From Sipunculus nudus (lineage: Eukaryota; Annelida; Sipuncula; Golfingiida; Sipunculidae), in assembly GCA_026874595.1 (NCBI GenBank), contig CM049306.1, positions 62,874,019 to 62,938,018 of the forward strand: a stretch of DNA of 64,000 nucleotides, in the 5' to 3' direction. A program made the translations under genes and the position numbers. Below the pieces are notes generated by a model. It had not been told where the DNA came from and searched no databases. It worked only from the letters and a program-made list of their open reading frames with translations. Shown one piece after another: positions 36,388 through 47,850 of the stretch (position 1 is its first letter; each line of letters begins with the position of its first letter).

Positions 36388-38124
36388 TCTATAAATCAAT
36401 AGCGTAAGGCGATTTTCGTAATTTTCCGTATCTCCTCTGATACCATCGTACGGATTACCGTGATTTTCCGTATCTCTTCTGATACCATCGTACGGCTTGC
36501 CGTAATTTTTTGTATCTCCTCTGATACCATCGTACGGATTGCCGTGATTTTCCGTATCTCCTCTGATACCATCGTACGGATTGCCGTGATTTTCCGTATC
36601 TCCTCTGATACCATCGGACGGATTGCCGTTATTTTCCATATCTCCTCTGATACCATCGTACGGATTGCCGTGATTTTCCGTATCTCCTCTGATACCATCG
36701 TACGGCTTGTCGTAATTTTCCGTATCTCCTCTGATACCATCGTACGGATTGCCGTGATTTTCCGTATCTCCTCTGATACCATCGGACGGATTGCCGTGAT
36801 TTTCGCTATACATATGCTCCTGGTTTGACCGAAGAGATTCCATACCATTTTTTTAACGGGGAAACAACACAGGGAGAACCGGGCGTGAAAATCAGACTGC
36901 AAAGGTCAAGAGTGTGTGACGACCAGTTTATTCATACAGTGGAGAAAAACTCTGTTGAAATACATGAAATGGGTTGTGTTAAGTTCACCGTTACTGTTCA
37001 ACAGACCGGTTCATTTACAGTGTTAAGCACCGTTATTGTTATTAATTTATTGTTCAACAGACCAGTTCATATTATAGTTTCTTAAAAAATTATATGAACA
37101 TTATATACCGTTGACATAAGAAATTCAACTGAGATTACATAGCGTGTGTGATGGCGGGGGTTTACTCCGGGGGCCCTATCTGGGTTTTGCGTACATTTCG
37201 CGGTCACCGGCCCGAAATAATCCCCATCAGCGATCCCTTCTCAAAAGGGGGATCTTTAAAAGAATGTATTTGCAGGCCCTTCCTGCGACCCCGCCCCCCC
37301 CCCCCCCCCCCCCCCCATCATATGACTTGATATGCTTGAGTGCACATCAACCGGGTCGCAGGAATCCGTGATGGCTATACAGTCGCACACGGTCTCACGA
37401 AGTCCAGGCCCTTCCATGGGCTGTAGGCCCACTAAGTAACAGATGTAAAGAAAATATTAACCAAATTCCCGTTGTGGTTCGTACGTACAGTGTGATGTGA
37501 ACACGTTTGCAGTGACACCACCAAAGTTGTAAACAACTTATACTGAATTTAAAAAAATGTTTTGAAAATCGAGATTTTTTCTCATTACTGCAGTTGCGAA
37601 TGAAAAATTACTGTAAAAATGTATATTTAATACGTTTATACTGGTATAAATTTGTTTCTTTTACATGCATGTGCCATCTTATTTTCAATCATGTTTATGT
37701 AATACTATTTTTAAAGACTTTTTATTTTTTAAGTCAGTATATATGCTTATAGGGTTTTAATCCATGCCATCATTGTTACTATTTTCACAAATAAAACTGA
37801 TATTTTGCATATTCTTCTAAGGTCTATTCCATGGACCGTTTATATTGTACGTATGTGGTACATGTGTAGGTGACTCTATGTTAAAGACCCCGACCACCTG
37901 TTAGCCACTGGTTTTTAAGGCGACGGTGTGCAACTGTACGCTGTTCTGAAACGTGTTCCGAAGGATTATTTTTCACAACAACATACATATAATGGATCTA
38001 TATATTAATAACGTAACGCGATTTGTGTGATTTTCCGTATCTCCGGATTTCGGGTTGATTTCTTATACCACCGTATGGATTGTAGTGTTCGCCCCTAATA
38101 GTGCATAGCACGGGTAATTGCTAG
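36388..38124 (+). mobile_element. Helitron-like non-autonomous element, copy B
   Basis: It begins TCTATAAATCAATAGCG after an A and ends TAATTGCTAG before a T. The hairpin GTGC-ata-GCAC (38101-38111) lies just upstream of CTAG (38121-38124). It is colinear with copy A over most of its length and carries the same second, internal TCTATATATTAATA terminus (37997; 10541 in copy A). Differences are the 42-bp array at 36400-36810, a different segment at 36840-37140, a C-run near 37290, and absence of copy A's nested MITE. No protein is encoded. Confidence 0.75.
36400..36810. repeat. 42-bp minisatellite inside Helitron copy B
   Basis: Nearly 10 copies of a 42-bp unit ('ttttccgtatctcctctgat', 'accatcgtacggattgccgt'), with 'gataccatcg' at 36439, 36481, 36523 and so on. 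Copy A has a single equivalent unit (9155-9220). Because 42 is a multiple of three, three frames stay open (reverse strand 36361-36843 and 36396-36902; forward 36460-36828). These are repeat artefacts. Confidence 0.95.
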
Positions 38125-39189
38125 TTCTGTCTGAATACTACGCTCCCGAGGCAGCGGAAATCTTGCGCTTCTAAGAAGCTGCTGATGTTCACGCTGCCTG
38201 ATTCGACCGTTTATGATGCACTTAAACATCAGGGGGTGCATATGGGCCTGTCTGCTTAAAAAAACTACTGATGTGACTATCAGCCAACCAAATGCAAGTC
38301 AACAAACACTCGACAGGAATTAGGCTCCGCCAAGAAACCACGTGTAGGACAGTTCTCTCTGAGCCAGTAGCCTGTTAAAACGGTCGCCGGAGCGATGAGC
38401 TGTTACTCAAAACGAAATGAACAACACTGGCCTCGTGTATTCCTCGCTTGGCTGGTAAACCGTTTTGCTTCCAGCACAGGGTCTCATCTGATTGGACCAA
38501 AATACAGTGCTCCCCTCTGGTGTAGAGATTCAGGATACAAGGTCATAACAAACAGCGCTTACGATAAAGGTAGTTGGCCTATGGGTAAGGCGCTGTGTAA
38601 AGAGCGTATCTAAATACAGGGACCGTGTCGCCGGCAGATCGTAAATTATTAGTACCCCACGGTAGGCGCTGCGGGCAGGGTGACCGGGCAACAAGGCCCA
38701 TTCTTAGTAACAATGTGGACCTAATATGGAGACTAGAGCAAAGACAAGATCGTATTAAATACTACGGGGAAATATTTCGCTGTGAAGAAAATGCCTCAAA
38801 CCTGAACGTGACTGACAGTGTACATTAAGATAGAAAAAAAAAAAAAAACTGTATCGGCGACAACGACGCAATATGAAATTATCCATTCTAAGTACACCGC
38901 CAAAAACAAACTTGTTTTGGAAACTTTGAGACAATCATAATTATAACATTTCTTCTGATCATGATAGAAGCTGAATGCTTTCTGGTCAGATATAGGAAGA
39001 CATCCCTGTAATTAAGTCCACAAAATAAAGGAACAGGAAACATGCATCATTTTGGTTTGATCCATGAAGCAACAAATTATGAGAATATGATTATAAAAAT
39101 ATGATTACAAAGAAATATAAATCTCACATTTAACTGAATCATATAAACTGTTGTTGTCAGTTGAATCACTGGGAGTCTCATGTAGTGTC
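38125..39189. other. noncoding
   Basis: Unique sequence with an A-run near 38835. Open frames at 38395-38613 and 38625-38828 have no recognisable motif. Confidence 0.5.
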
Positions 39190-39502
39190 GTGTGTTTGCA
39201 TTTTTAGCTTGCTGTCCTGTAGCGTCGTGGTTCAGCAGTTTAAGTTTGCTGTTCTGTAGCGCCGTGTTTTAGCAGTTTTAGCTTGCTGTCCTGTAGCGTC
39301 GTGTTTTAGCAGTTTTAGCTTGCTGTCCTGTAGCGTCGTGTTTTAGCAGTTTAAATTTGCTGTTCTGTAGCGCCGTGTTTTAGCAGTTTTAGCTTGCTGT
39401 CCTGTAGCGTCGTGTTTTAGCAGTTTAAGTTTGCTGTTCTGTAGCGCCGTGTTTTTGCAGTTTTAGCTTGCTGTCCTGTAGCGTCGTGTTTTAGCAGTTT
39501 AA
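39190..39502. repeat. 37-bp minisatellite with alternating variants
   Basis: Eight units spaced 37 bp ('ctgtagcg' at 39217, 39254, 39291, 39328, 39365, 39402, 39439, 39476). Type A reads 'agcttgctgtcctgtagcgtcg' and type B 'agtttgctgttctgtagcgccg' (both shown in part). Their order is A B A A B A B A, so there is a partial 74-bp higher-order repeat. Confidence 0.9.
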
Positions 39503-40319
39503 GCCTCCTGTCGTGACCCATTTAGAGGATGGAAAACCAGAATTTGAATATTAAGTCCTGTGAAATCACCGCTTACAATAATCTAATCAGTCACTTCTCA
39601 ATGTAAGACACATGCTATATTTGACATCAGCTGGGCATGTATGGCCTAAAAAAGCATTTCAGCCGAAGAAACCCGAACCGAGAACGAAACTGTCTCCTCG
39701 AAAAAGTCTTACTGGTGATAATTCGTTATCGACGGGAACTCACTGTTACAAATCATGTATGTCTTGTAGTTGATTGAAATGAAATCAAAGAAGCTGGCGG
39801 TTTTTCATCAATTTGTTCAACAACGTGCAATAGGTTTTCTTTTGATGCCTCGGAGGCATCTACCCTTCTTACATTAATCATTCTCTGCGTCACTAATATA
39901 CTTTACCTGAAACTGATCCACTGGATCTCAACATTCCAAAACTGTGTAAGCAATCTCGGCCTGCGAAGTTGGATGGCGCCGAAAACATTGTCTTGTTATA
40001 CATGTATACTGACAAAACGTATAACGAGTGAAAAAATTATGGGAATTTAAAAAAAAATTTAGAAAATAATCAGCAATCGTGAATAATCGCAGATAGTTAT
40101 AAAGTTGCATCGGTAACATATGTAAAAACGTGATTCTCTGGAAGGTTGCAGATACGTTGTGTTTTCAAGCAATTTTGTGTTTCTAGCATTATTCTTCAGT
40201 TCATAATTAAACGAATTGCGTCATTAAAAAGGAAAGATAGACTTTCATTTGTCCAGTGTGACGTCTATGATATTCTCATGGTGACTGAATCCATGAAATC
40301 CGAAGATAGGTGAAACATT
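39503..40319. other. noncoding
   Basis: Unique sequence; nothing recognisable on either strand. Confidence 0.5.
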
Positions 40320-40442
40320 TAGTTTCAAGATGCTTGAACGAACCCGAATACAAAACTGATCACGAATTAATTGCATTATTCATTAAGTGCGTGGGAGGTT
40401 CGGAAGAACTGCGATTCTGGCAGCTGAACTGTTTGTTATTAT
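40320..40442 (+). repeat. exon-like repeat, forward copy
   Basis: It matches the reverse complement of about 42240-42376 over about 120 bp. Both read open in the same frame: here as EPEYKTDHELIALFIKCV.. then GGSEELRFWQLNCLLL. Similarity begins near 'agtttcaagatgcttga' and stops abruptly after 'ttgttattat'. It may be a duplicated exon, a retrocopy fragment or part of an unrecognised element. No family was recognised. Confidence 0.55.
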
Positions 40443-41004
40443 GTTTCAAAATTTATGTGATTTAAATCAACGGAAAAGGATCTTGAAATATACAAAACAA
40501 GTTACACCTGCTGTTAAAAGAAAAAATAAAGGGTTAAAAAGAAACGTTACAGAACGCACGGAGTTGGTGTATTTTAACATAGCTGATGGCATTCTGTGAG
40601 CTATTTTCTACCAGAAACTGTACAGTTCAAATTAAAAAAAAACTCGAATCTCGTTGTCGAACCATTAACGAAATTCAACGTGACAAATGTCTACACACTT
40701 GACATGAAAATGAAACGCCCGAAACATACCTCCAGTGATATGTTTAGATGTTACTTTTAACAACAGAATTGCATCAATAAATTTAGCGTATCATAGAGTT
40801 TCTCAGTGGAACAAAGCCTGGTTTAGTGTTCCTTATTTGATACGATACGCCATGATACATTTTTTCTAACTTCTTATTTTTCAGCTTCTATTTGAATTTG
40901 TTTACAAAAATTGTAAAATATATTTCCCCTTGGATCATATGTCTCTTTACAAAATTTGAGCTAAATTGAAGGATCCAGATTTACTGAAACAGTGCAGAGG
41001 GATA

Positions 41005-41998
41005 TTGGGGAGGCGTTCGGTGCCTTTGACAGATGGAAATTTGGGAGGCGTTTGGTGCCTTTGTCGGATGGATATTGTTACGGAACCTAATATCAACAGA
41101 TCATGTAGTCGTGACGAGCACAAACCTTGTTACGGAGATAAAAAAATCAGATTCTGTAACACAAGGCAGTGTGAAATTTTTAGGGGACTGAATAAAGAGG
41201 TCAGTGTTTTTTGTTAACAAATAATTATAATTTATTCTTAAAACAAACCAAACATTACAAAACAATAAATCAATACAATTACATAGTATAACAACAGTAC
41301 AGCAGCAACTCAGTACAATTACACAGTATTAAATAAAGTATACAGCTAAATAATTAAGTCCTTTAAAGCATATAATCCAGATGAACAGTTCACATAAATC
41401 TTTTCAGAGAATAATAGTCCAATTCCATCACAAAATCAATTTGTTGTAATCCGAAAGTGAAGTTCTGGTAGTGATCCCAAAGGCAAACTGAAGTCTAAAA
41501 TTCGTTACAAATTTGAAGAAGATCTATAACTGCTGCAATTACGGGATAGGTCCACAAACTGACTCACACTCTTCCGTTTATTTCTCTCTCCTTTCTTTTT
41601 GGCTCTAAAACACAGCCCCCTATTTATAACTTTTCACCTCAAGCCGAGAACTTTCCATTTCACGAACAATCCAAAAGAACCCAACAATACATAATACACA
41701 CGCCCAAAGAACATACTAGAACAAAGATCGTGTTTCTACACGTCAGACCCAATACGTGTGCCGGTCCCAGCTCGCGCGTCTCCCATGGCAACGGACAATG
41801 CTAGCGCTTCACGGGCACATGTAAGACTGCTGCACACAATAAGAGAGATACCTGTAACAATATTGGGGAGGCGTTCGGTGCCTATGTCAGATGGATATTG
41901 GGGAGGCGTTTGGTGCCTTTGTCAGATGGATATTAGGAAGGCGTTTTGTGCCTTTGTCAGATAGACATTAGGAAAGTGTTTTGTGCCTTTGTCAATAG
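41005..41998. repeat. 35-bp minisatellite split by a solo LTR
   Basis: Units such as 'ggatattggggaggcgttcg' plus 'gtgcctttgtcagat' (35 bp) lie at about 41005-41075 and 41860-41998. The later units drift ('aggaaggcgttttgtgcc'). The solo LTR (41076-41859) sits inside the array. Confidence 0.85.
41076..41859 (-). mobile_element. solo LTR, same family as the 19.4-kb element (reverse)
   Basis: It reads TGTTACGGAACCTAATATC...ACCTGTAACA, the reverse complement of the LTR described at 26289-27046 at its ends. It is flanked by the 4-bp duplication ATAT (41072-41075, 41860-41863). Its TATA box is at 41621-41628 on the reverse strand. The central part is diverged from the full element's LTRs. It probably arose by LTR-LTR recombination. 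Confidence 0.9.
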
Positions 41999-41999
41999 G

Positions 42000-42110
42000 T
42001 CTGCGCGACATTATCGATATATCGGTTTATCGCGATATGGTTACTCGCATATTGCGTATCGCGATACAGTTTTGAAATGTCCATATTTTTCGATATTTTG
42101 TTAAACATGT
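42000..42110. repeat. TATCGCGATA-rich palindromic stretch
   Basis: Overlapping palindromes (ATCGATATATCGG, TATCGCGATA twice, TTTCGATATTTTG) occur within about 100 bp. They may be a transposon end or a decayed array; no partner end was found. Confidence 0.4.
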
Positions 42111-42178
42111 AAATTAATTATTTTAAAATGTAAAATTATATTTCTGTTTCATAGCATTACTTCCAAATGGCCTGTGAT

Positions 42179-42394
42179 TTATGACAGGCTTGAAGTAAAA
42201 GCCGCTGCCGTGTCTTTAGAAATATTCAAGTAAGCCTGGTCTATCTGGTATAATAACAAACAGTTCGGCTGCCAGAAGCGCAGTTCTTCCGAACCTCCCA
42301 CGCATTTAATGAACAATGCAGTTAATTGTTGATCAGTTTTGTATTCGGGTTCGATCAAGCATCTTGAAGCTATACACTTGTGTGCCACCGGCAT
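42179..42394 (-). pseudogene. exon-like repeat, reverse copy (unknown protein)
   Basis: The reverse strand reads 71 residues. The conserved core EPEYKTDQQLTALFIKCV and GGSEELRFWQPNCLLL continues as YQIDQAYLNISKD, then a stop. It pairs with 40320-40442, which diverges after CLLL. Keeping the same frame in two diverged copies suggests coding ancestry. I do not recognise the protein. It could be an exon of a duplicated gene or a piece of a transposon. Confidence 0.35.
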
Positions 42395-43119
42395 GGGTTA
42401 ATTCAAATCGACCCTACTCTAATTCACCCTAATATAAATAACCTTATATTTAAGGTGTGTCCACGAGACGCATCAATGGCATAGGTATTATTCATATTAG
42501 TACATAACAAATTAACATGACGTAACAGTAGAAAGCTAAAGAGAACATATGAGTATATATCAGCAGTATGAACACACCGACTTTACTGCAGTGGCAGACC
42601 AATCTCAACTGGTAATGATCGTTGAGAAATGATTGCTGAATTATGCAATCATTATAAATATTACTAGAAGAATAAATTACCTTTATTTAAAAGAAAGAAA
42701 AAATATACAGGTTCGTATATAGACATGCTCTAAGCCATGTTACAGCTAAAACATGAAAGTTTTCATGAGGAAACTCTCTCAGAACACACCACAGACACCT
42801 GTTTAAATTTTAATACTGCAGCCCGTCCAATATCATGTCTGACCTGGCGGGCTCATGGTTGTGAAATGAACCCACGGAAAATGGGTAAGTCGTTGAATCA
42901 AGATATGGATACACAGAATGATGCGGGTTTTAATTTAACTGACTTGATGTCGCTTCAGCATTAACCGCAAGAGTGCGCCGACTCCATTAGGTGCAAGTTT
43001 AAGTACATCCACTTCTCGAGGAAGCGTGCGCGGCCTACCAAGCATATACCAATCATCCACAGGTTAAAGAAGATATATAGGGATTTAAAGCTGTTATCCA
43101 CACTCATACTTACACACGT
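42395..43119. other. noncoding
   Basis: Unique sequence; a short open frame at 42737-42964 has no recognised motif. Confidence 0.45.
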
Positions 43120-43123
43120 GTAT

Positions 43124-43168
<45 letters not shown>
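43120..43168. repeat. (CT)n microsatellite
   Basis: About 49 bp of CT repeat. The following 100 bp are rich in 'gactcgg/actcgag' words that recur at 47275-47390 and 47705-47850. Confidence 0.95.
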
Positions 43169-43172
<4 letters not shown>

Positions 43173-43239
43173 CGGGTTCCAAATTACTCGGACTCGAAGT
43201 GGACTTGGACCTCAAGGACTCGAGTGGCCTGGACTAAGA

Positions 43240-44038
43240 CTTGCACTCGGACCCGGATGGTGTGGACCCGACTACATTACTGATGTGCATATCTTATATG
43301 AATTAATGTTAAACGCCTGTAATTTATCTGCAGCAGCCGCGAGTCAGCCCGGCCTGTGGGGAGGGGGGGGGGGGGGGCCTCGGATGGTGTGGACCCGACT
43401 ACATTACTGATGTGCATATCTTATATGAATTAATGCTAAACGCCTGTAATTTATCTGCAGCAGCCGCGAGTCAGCCCGGCCTGTGGGGCGGGGGGTTGGG
43501 GGGGGGGGGGGAGGGGACTCGGATGGTGTGGACCCGACTACATTACTGATGTGCATATCTTATATGAATTAATGCTAAACGCCTGTAATTTATCTGCAGC
43601 AGCCGCGAGTCAGCCCGGCCTGTGGGGGGGGGGGGGGGGGGGGGGGCCTCGGATGGTGTGGACCCGACTACATTACTGATGTGCATATCTTATATGAATT
43701 AATGCTAAACGCCTGTAATTTATCTGCAGCAGCCGCGAGTCAGCCCGGCCTGTGGGGCGGGGGGGGGGGGGGGGGGCCTCGGATGGTGTGGACCCGACTA
43801 CATTACTGATGTGCATATCTTATATGAATTAATGTTAAACGCCTGTAATTTATCTGCAGCAGCCGCGAGTCAGCCCGGCCTGTGGGGCGGGGGGTTGGGG
43901 GGGGGGGGGGGGGCTCGGATGGTGTGGACCCGACTACATTACTGATGTGCATATCTTATATGAATTAATGTTAAACGCCTGTAATTTACCTGCAGCAGCC
44001 GCGAGTCAGCCCGGCCTGTGGGGCGGGGGGGGGGGGGG
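43240..44038. repeat. ~128-142-bp tandem array with G-run spacers
   Basis: Six almost identical units begin 'cggatggtgtggacccgact', continue 'cattactgatgtgcatatct' and 'gcagcagccgcgagtcagcc', and end in 'cggcctgtggggcg' followed by a G-run of variable length (roughly 12-24 G, sometimes with TT). Unit starts are at about 43250, 43380, 43521, 43649, 43779 and 43917. The near-identity indicates recent amplification or homogenisation; the G-runs vary most. Confidence 0.95.
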
Positions 44039-45985
44039 ATTATAATCACCATTTTTAATGGTCTAGGTGGCAAATAAACGACAACCTAATAGGCCAAAAA
44101 ATCTAGAAATCAAGGGGATAACGACAGCTCGCTTTAATGCCCGATAACAGTAAAAGAAAAAACGTAACCTGAAGGAAGAATCAATTTAATCACAGCAAAC
44201 AATACGCCTCAAGCAACACGTTATAGCTACGCTGGCCAAACGCATTATGTTTTAACGTTTCCCTTTTTTTCACTACTTTTTACTGGATCTGCAGACTCAT
44301 GCCACAGGGAACTGAGTCCGGATAGGATGTACTGGATGGATCCACTATCGATCCTCAACCAGCGGTTGTGCCGGTGTAACATCTTGTCACGTACTAAGTC
44401 ACAAGCACAGGGCCGACCAATCGTTATTACGCATATACGAGCTCCGGCTGTTTATAACTCGCTATCTCGCCAGGACTGTTCCAGTTCCCATTACGAGCTT
44501 CAAGCAGGCTGCACTGCTGGCACTCTCTACCGGGCAAAGTTGGTGCTGGCATGCAATTTATCTCAAGTATTAGTTCTTTTGTTCCAGAAAGGTAAGTGAA
44601 GTAACCTACACACATTATCATTATCTGGCCATATTGAACTGACTGGAAACGGAACAAAAAGTTTTTCATTTTCAGGCGGTATCAGTTTGCTTTCACCCTA
44701 ACTCAGGAATAGGTAACTAAATGATACTAATTCACGGGTTAACTTTGTCTCTTGTATTTTAGGTGTCGTACAAATTACCAATGGAAATAAAACGGACGTC
44801 GTATATAACATTTTGTCCAGGCCCTGAGGGGAGTCTTAATAAATCTTTTAAAATTTCCTTCGATTGCTCTGGGATTTAATGAGAGTGGCATTTTTATTTT
44901 CTATTTGATGTTTATAAATTAATAAAATCTGCACCCTAATAGTTCTATATTAAATAAAAATACATGAGGAGCCGCATTTAAGAGTACAGAAATACCCAAA
45001 ATATAGGTCACTTACAAGTCGGGTGAAGGTAAATACAAATGTACCTTTCTTTTTATCTTCTTGTATCGTGTCTCAGGCACAGAAATAGAAACTATTGAAA
45101 GCTCTTGCAAACATATAATATAAACAATGTCTATACAGCACGGACAAATTCCGTGACCGTTCATTGGCAGCCAGTAATGCTTTCACGGGACAGGGTTGTA
45201 TTTACTGTTGATGAGTGACACTTATCTGGATGTCCGGGAACAAAGCATGCTAATCCATAGACAGTAAGTCGGAGTCTTGGTTCAATAAACATTGACAAGA
45301 GGTCAGCTTGCCTCGTCTACGATCAATTTGTCCGTACTTTATTTTGTAAAGCACACACTCGATCCGTTATGGAAAACCCTCGGTGGAAGACGAAGTCAAT
45401 AGAACAAGCTTTATTTTCTTACAGCCTTGGGTGCAAATTAAACGGATCGTATGATGATATCCATTGTAAACAATAAACTAGTCTAGAAACCTTAGGTACC
45501 CTTTAACGGGGCCTTTTGTGACACGCCACTGAGAGTCGTCCACTTAACAGGACATCCTTTTCTTGAAAGACCATTAATTAAATTACCATAACCGACAGAA
45601 TAGGTATATTAGACAGGATCACTCTTGTCGAATGCAGATGTATTGAACATGTCGAGTCATGTTTAAAAAAAAACGACTACTATGTGCATAGATATATTAC
45701 ATTAATTCTTAATTAACTGACTTTCACAAAAGCAGCCAACAAAATGGTGAAGCTTCGATCACCCCTAAGATCCCCCGTTTTTTGTTATTTTATGCGCATT
45801 CTGAATTTTCAAGCTCCGGTTATCTTATATGGAATAACGGAAGTTGGAAACGTTATCTGATAAAGTAAACATAATCACATCAGTGTTTATTCTGTATTCA
45901 GTGAATATACAGAATATGTTCCAATATACAGGATTCCATTTAAGTGCTTGTTGTTTTATGACTTTTATCCGGAACTTCACCCGCG
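44039..45985. other. noncoding with a possible 5' exon
   Basis: Unique sequence. The stretch 44327-44591 is open in one frame and ends at a strong splice donor (AAAG|GTAAGTG, donor GT at 44592). A TATA-like 'tttataac' lies near 44450. Nothing else was recognised. Confidence 0.4.
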
Positions 45986-47275
45986 TAAGGGATATAAGGG
46001 ACATATTTGACGGGGATACAAGGAACATATATGACGGGGATATAAGGAACATATATGACGGGGATATAAGGAACATATATGACGGGGATATAAGGAACAT
46101 ATATGACGGGGATATAAGTTACATATATGGCGGGGATACAAAGAACATATATGACGGGGATATAAGGTACATATATAACGGGGAAATAAGGTACATTTAT
46201 GGCGGGGATATAAGGTACATATATGAGGGGATATAAGGAACATATAAGACAGGGATATAAGGTACATATATGATGGGGATATAAGGAACATATAAGACAG
46301 GGATATAAGGTGCATATATGACGGGGATATAAGGTACATATATGACGGGGATATAAGGTACATATATGATGGGGATATAAGGAACATATAAGACAGGGAT
46401 ATAAGGTACATTATATGGCGGGGATTTAAGGTGTATATATGACGGAGATATAAGATACAAATATAACGGGGATATAAGGTGCATATATGACAGGGATATA
46501 AGGAACATATAAGACAGGGATATAAGGTGCATATATGACGGCGATATAAGGTACATATATGACGGGGATATAAGGTACATATATGACGGGGATATAAGGA
46601 ACATATAAGACAGGGATATAAGGTACATATATAACGGGGAAATAAGGTACATTTATGACAGGGATATAAGGTACATGTATGACGGGAATATAAGGTGCCT
46701 ATATGACGGCGATATAAGGTACAAATATGACGGGGATATAAGGAACATATAAGACAGGGATATAAGGTACATATATGACGGGGATATAAGGAACATATAA
46801 GACAGGGATATAAGGTGCATATATGACGGGGATATTAGGGTACATATATGACAGGGATATAAGGTACATATATGATGGGGATTTAAGGTGCATATATGAC
46901 GGAGATATAAGATACAAATATAACGGGGATATAAGGTGCATATATGACAGGGATATAAGGAACATATAAGACAGGGATATAAGGTGCATATATGACGGGG
47001 ATATAAGGTACATATATGACGGGGATATAAGGTACATATATGACGGGGATATAAGGAACATATAAGACAGGGATATAAGGTACATATATGACGGGGATTT
47101 AAGGTGTATATATGACGGGGATATAAGGGACATATAAGACGGAGATATAAGATACAAATATAACGGGGATATAAGGTGCATATATGACAGGGATATAAGG
47201 AACATATAAGACAGGGATATAAAGTGCATATATGACGGGGATATAAGGTACATATGTGACGGGGATATAAGGTGC
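45986..47275. repeat. 24-bp minisatellite (~53 copies)
   Basis: The unit resembles 'gacggggatataaggtacat' plus 'atat'. Variants (aacat/tacat/tgcat; gacagg/gacggg) form longer repeats: the marker 'gggatttaagg' recurs at 46421, 46878 and 47094, spaced 457 and 216 bp. As 24 is a multiple of three, long open frames of Y-M-(F/Y/H)-L-I-S-P-S type appear on the reverse strand; they are artefacts. Confidence 0.95.
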
Positions 47276-47470
47276 GACTCCAATCTAAGTCCGAATCCTT
47301 AAGGTTCAAGTCAAAGTTCACCTCCTTCGACTCCGAGTCATTTAGAACCCGAGTCCAGTTTAAATCTACTCAGTAAAAGACATTTAAAAGGAAATGAGAT
47401 TGTCATGTATATGTTTATGTTAGTTTACACAGGCTCTTTGATGGGTGATCATCTTTTAGTACTTGTATAC
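47276..47470. repeat. 'gactccgagtc' low-complexity block
   Basis: Words such as 'gactccgagtc', 'cccgagtcc' and 'aagtcaaagttc' are repeated here and again at 47705-47850. They resemble the block beside the (CT)n tract at 43175-43255. The arrays at 43.2-44.0 and 46-47.3 kb lie between such blocks. Confidence 0.5.
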
Positions 47471-47700
47471 AAGTCCTCATAGTATGTGACAAGTTTTCAA
47501 TGTATGTGACGAGTCCTCGTAGTGTGTGACAAGTTTTCAATGTATGTGACACTTCGTAGTTTGTGACAAGTTTTTAATGTATGTGACAAGTCTTAATAGT
47601 TTGTGACAAGTTTTCAATGTATGTGACACTTCGTAGTATGTGACAAGTTTTCATTGTTTGGACAAGTCTTCGTAGTATGTGACAAGTTTTCAATGTATGT
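47471..47700. repeat. ~39-bp minisatellite
   Basis: Diverged copies of 'gtatgtgacaagttttcaat' plus 'gtatgtgacaagtcctcgta' with deletions; about six units. Confidence 0.85.
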
Positions 47701-47850
47701 GTTTTTCTACTCGAGTTGAGATCGACTGGATCTGATGTCTCGAGTCCTTATCTCAAGAGTTCAAGTACAAGTCCTCTAAAGCTCAAGAACTCTCGAGTCA
47801 AAGTCAAAGTTCCAATAAGTTGGACTCGGGTCCTATATGACTCTTTAGGA

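Noticed and set aside
36361-36902. Open frames of 122-168 residues with 14-residue repeats
   Set aside because: They are a product of the 42-bp array and are open in three frames on both strands, with no independent coding evidence.
39190-39502. Regularly spaced repeats that could suggest a CRISPR array
   Set aside because: There is no unique spacer between units, it is a eukaryotic context, and no cas genes are present; it is an ordinary minisatellite.
45825-47321. Long reverse-strand open frames of up to 222 residues with Y-M-L-I-S-P repeats
   Set aside because: They arise because the 24-bp minisatellite period is a multiple of three; several frames stay open at once.
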